The notes under the pieces were generated by a model. The model made no database searches. It was not told where the DNA came from and was given only the letters and a program-made list of their open reading frames with translations. Positions 4,257 through 5,021 of a DNA stretch of 5,021 bases are shown in pieces. The stretch is from Prevotellaceae bacterium (GTDB taxonomy: Bacteria; Bacteroidota; Bacteroidia; Bacteroidales; UBA932), in contig JAISRS010000121.1 in NCBI GenBank assembly GCA_031273485.1, positions 1 to 5,021 of the forward strand, in the 5' to 3' direction. Positions within the stretch are counted from its first letter, which is position 1. Each line of letters begins with the position of its first letter. A program made the translations under genes and the position numbers.

Positions 4257-4847
4257 CTAATTTGTTGCATGGAATCCGATTGGTTTTTTCGGCGGTTCCG
4301 GCGTGGGTTCAAGCAACAGTTTCAGTTTTGACCACAAAGAACGGAGTATTTCGTCATGTTCTATAAATTTCTTGTCGTAATCCAAAATCGTTTGGTCAAT
4401 CTCTGCAATTCGTTTAATAATCTCTTCATTGGCAAAAATTTTATTCCGCATCTCAACGAACGCCCGAACAACAAATACGCTCATCGACACTGCCTCAGGA
4501 CTGTTCAAAACACTTGCCGCCATCACGGCTCCGTGTTCAGTAAATGCCCAAGGCGTTGTTCGTGAGAATTTTATCTTTTGAAGGTGGTCGCAATTTGCGA
4601 CCACCTCAGCAACTTTTTTGTTATCAACAGGTTGTGATTTAGCCTGTACAATGTTTAATTTAATAAAATTAAATTCGTCTTTTAATAACCGAAAAACGAA
4701 ATCCTCAGGAAAACGGTCTGCATTTCGCCTGACTTGCTCATTAAGGCGTTTTACCGGAACTCCGTACAAACGCGCCAAATCGGAATCGAGAATCACTTTC
4801 TCGCCGCGAATCGTCCAAATTAATTTGTCGAGTGAAATATTGGGCAT
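4257..4847 (-). CDS. ORF6N-domain protein, probable phage-type DNA-binding regulator
   Basis: A 196-residue protein with an N-terminal ORF6N domain, a DNA-binding module of phage antirepressor-like and mobile-element proteins. Seen in the sequence: LIWTIRGEKVILDSDLARLY (9-28) running into GVPVKRLNEQVRRN (29-42), RFPEDFVFRL (45-54), CDHLQKIKFSR (86-96), and AFTEHGAVMAASVLNSPEAV (101-120) followed by MSVFVVRAFVEMR (122-134). These are hallmark blocks of the family in this order. Residues about 139-180 are a likely coiled coil (EEIIKRIAEIDQTILDYDKK) for oligomerisation; the tail is proline-rich (PTPEPPKKP). I chose ATG 4847-4845 because AGGAG lies 8 nt upstream; a TTG at 4880 would add 11 codons but place this Shine-Dalgarno inside the gene. 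It is followed on the same strand by the SUMF1-fold gene. A perfect 25-bp palindrome lies within codons 81-89. No phage structural genes are near. The DNA target is unknown. Confidence 0.88.
   Translation of the reverse strand: MPNISLDKLIWTIRGEKVILDSDLARLYGVPVKRLNEQVRRNADRFPEDFVFRLLKDEFNFIKLNIVQAKSQPVDNKKVAEVVANCDHLQKIKFSRTTPWAFTEHGAVMAASVLNSPEAVSMSVFVVRAFVEMRNKIFANEEIIKRIAEIDQTILDYDKKFIEHDEILRSLWSKLKLLLEPTPEPPKKPIGFHATN
4582..4606. repeat. Perfect 12-bp inverted repeat inside the ORF6N coding sequence
   Basis: AGGTGGTCGCAA (4582-4593) and TTGCGACCACCT (4595-4606) are exact reverse complements around a single T (4594). They encode E81-L89 (EVVANCDHL) just before the conserved KIKFS block. 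It is in frame and does not disrupt the protein. It may be an in-frame palindromic insertion, an autoregulatory operator for the encoded DNA-binding protein, or chance reinforced by codon choice. Confidence 0.75.
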
Positions 4848-4855
4848 TCGGAATT

Positions 4856-4860
4856 CTCCT
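4856..4860 (-). promoter_or_regulatory. Ribosome-binding site that decides the ORF6N start
   Basis: AGGAG on the minus strand, 8 nt before ATG 4847-4845. It rules in favour of the 196-aa form over the longer TTG-initiated frame from 4880. Confidence 0.75.
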
Positions 4861-4893
4861 TGAATTTTGAACCGTTTCAAATTGCAAATGCAT

Positions 4894-4926
4894 TTATAAA
4901 CCAGAAAAAGGTTGTAACTGTGTCAT
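4894..4926 (-). pseudogene. 10-codon relic of a paralogue of the 71-aa gene
   Basis: From ATG 4926-4924 the frame reads MTQLQPFSGL and then stops (TAA, 4896-4894). The first nine residues match those of the 71-aa protein at 3220 (MTQLQSFSG) with one substitution, and the underlying DNA is similar although diverged at several third positions. There is no Shine-Dalgarno sequence. Downstream bases do not continue the homology. It is probably the surviving 5' end of a second copy, interrupted upstream of the ORF6N gene. A translated leader peptide is an alternative. Confidence 0.5.
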
Positions 4927-4956
4927 CGTTGTTCGGAAAAATTTTTTCATTCCCTT

Positions 4957-4985
4957 ATTATTGAAAATGTTATCAAAAATTCCAA
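4957..4985 (-). promoter_or_regulatory. Possible sigma70-type promoter for the ORF6N/SUMF1-fold cassette
   Basis: On the minus strand, TTGGAA (4985-4980), a 17-bp spacer (4979-4963) and AATAAT (4962-4957) form a plausible -35/-10 pair. The inferred start near 4950 is about 24 nt before the relic ATG and about 100 nt before the ORF6N ATG. Spacer and -10 closely match the copy at 300-322. There is no independent evidence of activity. Confidence 0.4.
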
Positions 4986-5021
4986 TTTCTGCACTCCGTA
5001 CTATGTACTATTGTTTATTCA

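Noticed and set aside
1..5021. DGR reverse transcriptase, Avd or template repeat within the window
   Set aside because: No YxDD-type reverse transcriptase frame and no second copy of the SUMF1-fold C-terminal sequence is present.

Overview
The window looks like a fragment of a Planctomycetota chromosome, most like the gut or rumen Thermoguttaceae-type lineages. The clues are a formylglycine-generating-enzyme-fold (SUMF1) protein of a kind multiplied in that phylum, an ORF6N-domain protein, GC-rich intergenic palindromes whose chance reading frames give AGVPPASVR-like peptides, and AT-rich intergenic DNA. The assignment is by pattern memory, not by a database search. All recognisable genes are on the minus strand.

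Layout, low to high coordinate. (1) 1-80: the first 26 codons of leucyl-tRNA synthetase, running off the left edge; a core gene bordering an accessory region. (2) 81-722: AT-rich DNA with no credible gene, holding a possible promoter at 300-328 and a CTCATTA-rich inverted-repeat block at 436-537. (3) 723-884: the C-terminal 53 codons of an MvaI/BcnI-type restriction endonuclease, a remnant with no N-terminal part. (4) 925-2170: a two-gene unit, a 68-aa acidic protein followed after 4 bp by a 344-aa NucS-like PD-(D/E)XK nuclease with winged-helix-like C-terminal parts. With the remnant this looks like a small defence or restriction island. (5) 2171-3004: no gene; a GC-rich repeat block (2393-2919) with nested inverted repeats, including a 200-bp imperfect palindrome centred at 2645/2646. 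(6) 3005-4926: a cassette read leftward, with a 10-codon relic of a small ORF, an ORF6N protein, a SUMF1/C-type-lectin-fold protein, and a 71-aa protein whose N-terminus matches the relic.

The most interesting feature is the C-terminus of the SUMF1-fold protein (3338-3421). It has the layout of a diversity-generating retroelement (DGR) variable region: a conserved scaffold with interspersed codons nearly all explainable as adenine substitutions of AAC/AAT. It also lacks the catalytic cysteine pair of true formylglycine-generating enzymes. No template repeat or reverse transcriptase is in the window, so this would be a target gene diversified from elsewhere, or an already fixed variant. The three cassette genes have good Shine-Dalgarno sequences, unlike leuS and the NucS unit. 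A 24-bp element shared between 300-323 and 4957-4980 fits a promoter with 17-bp spacing in both places.
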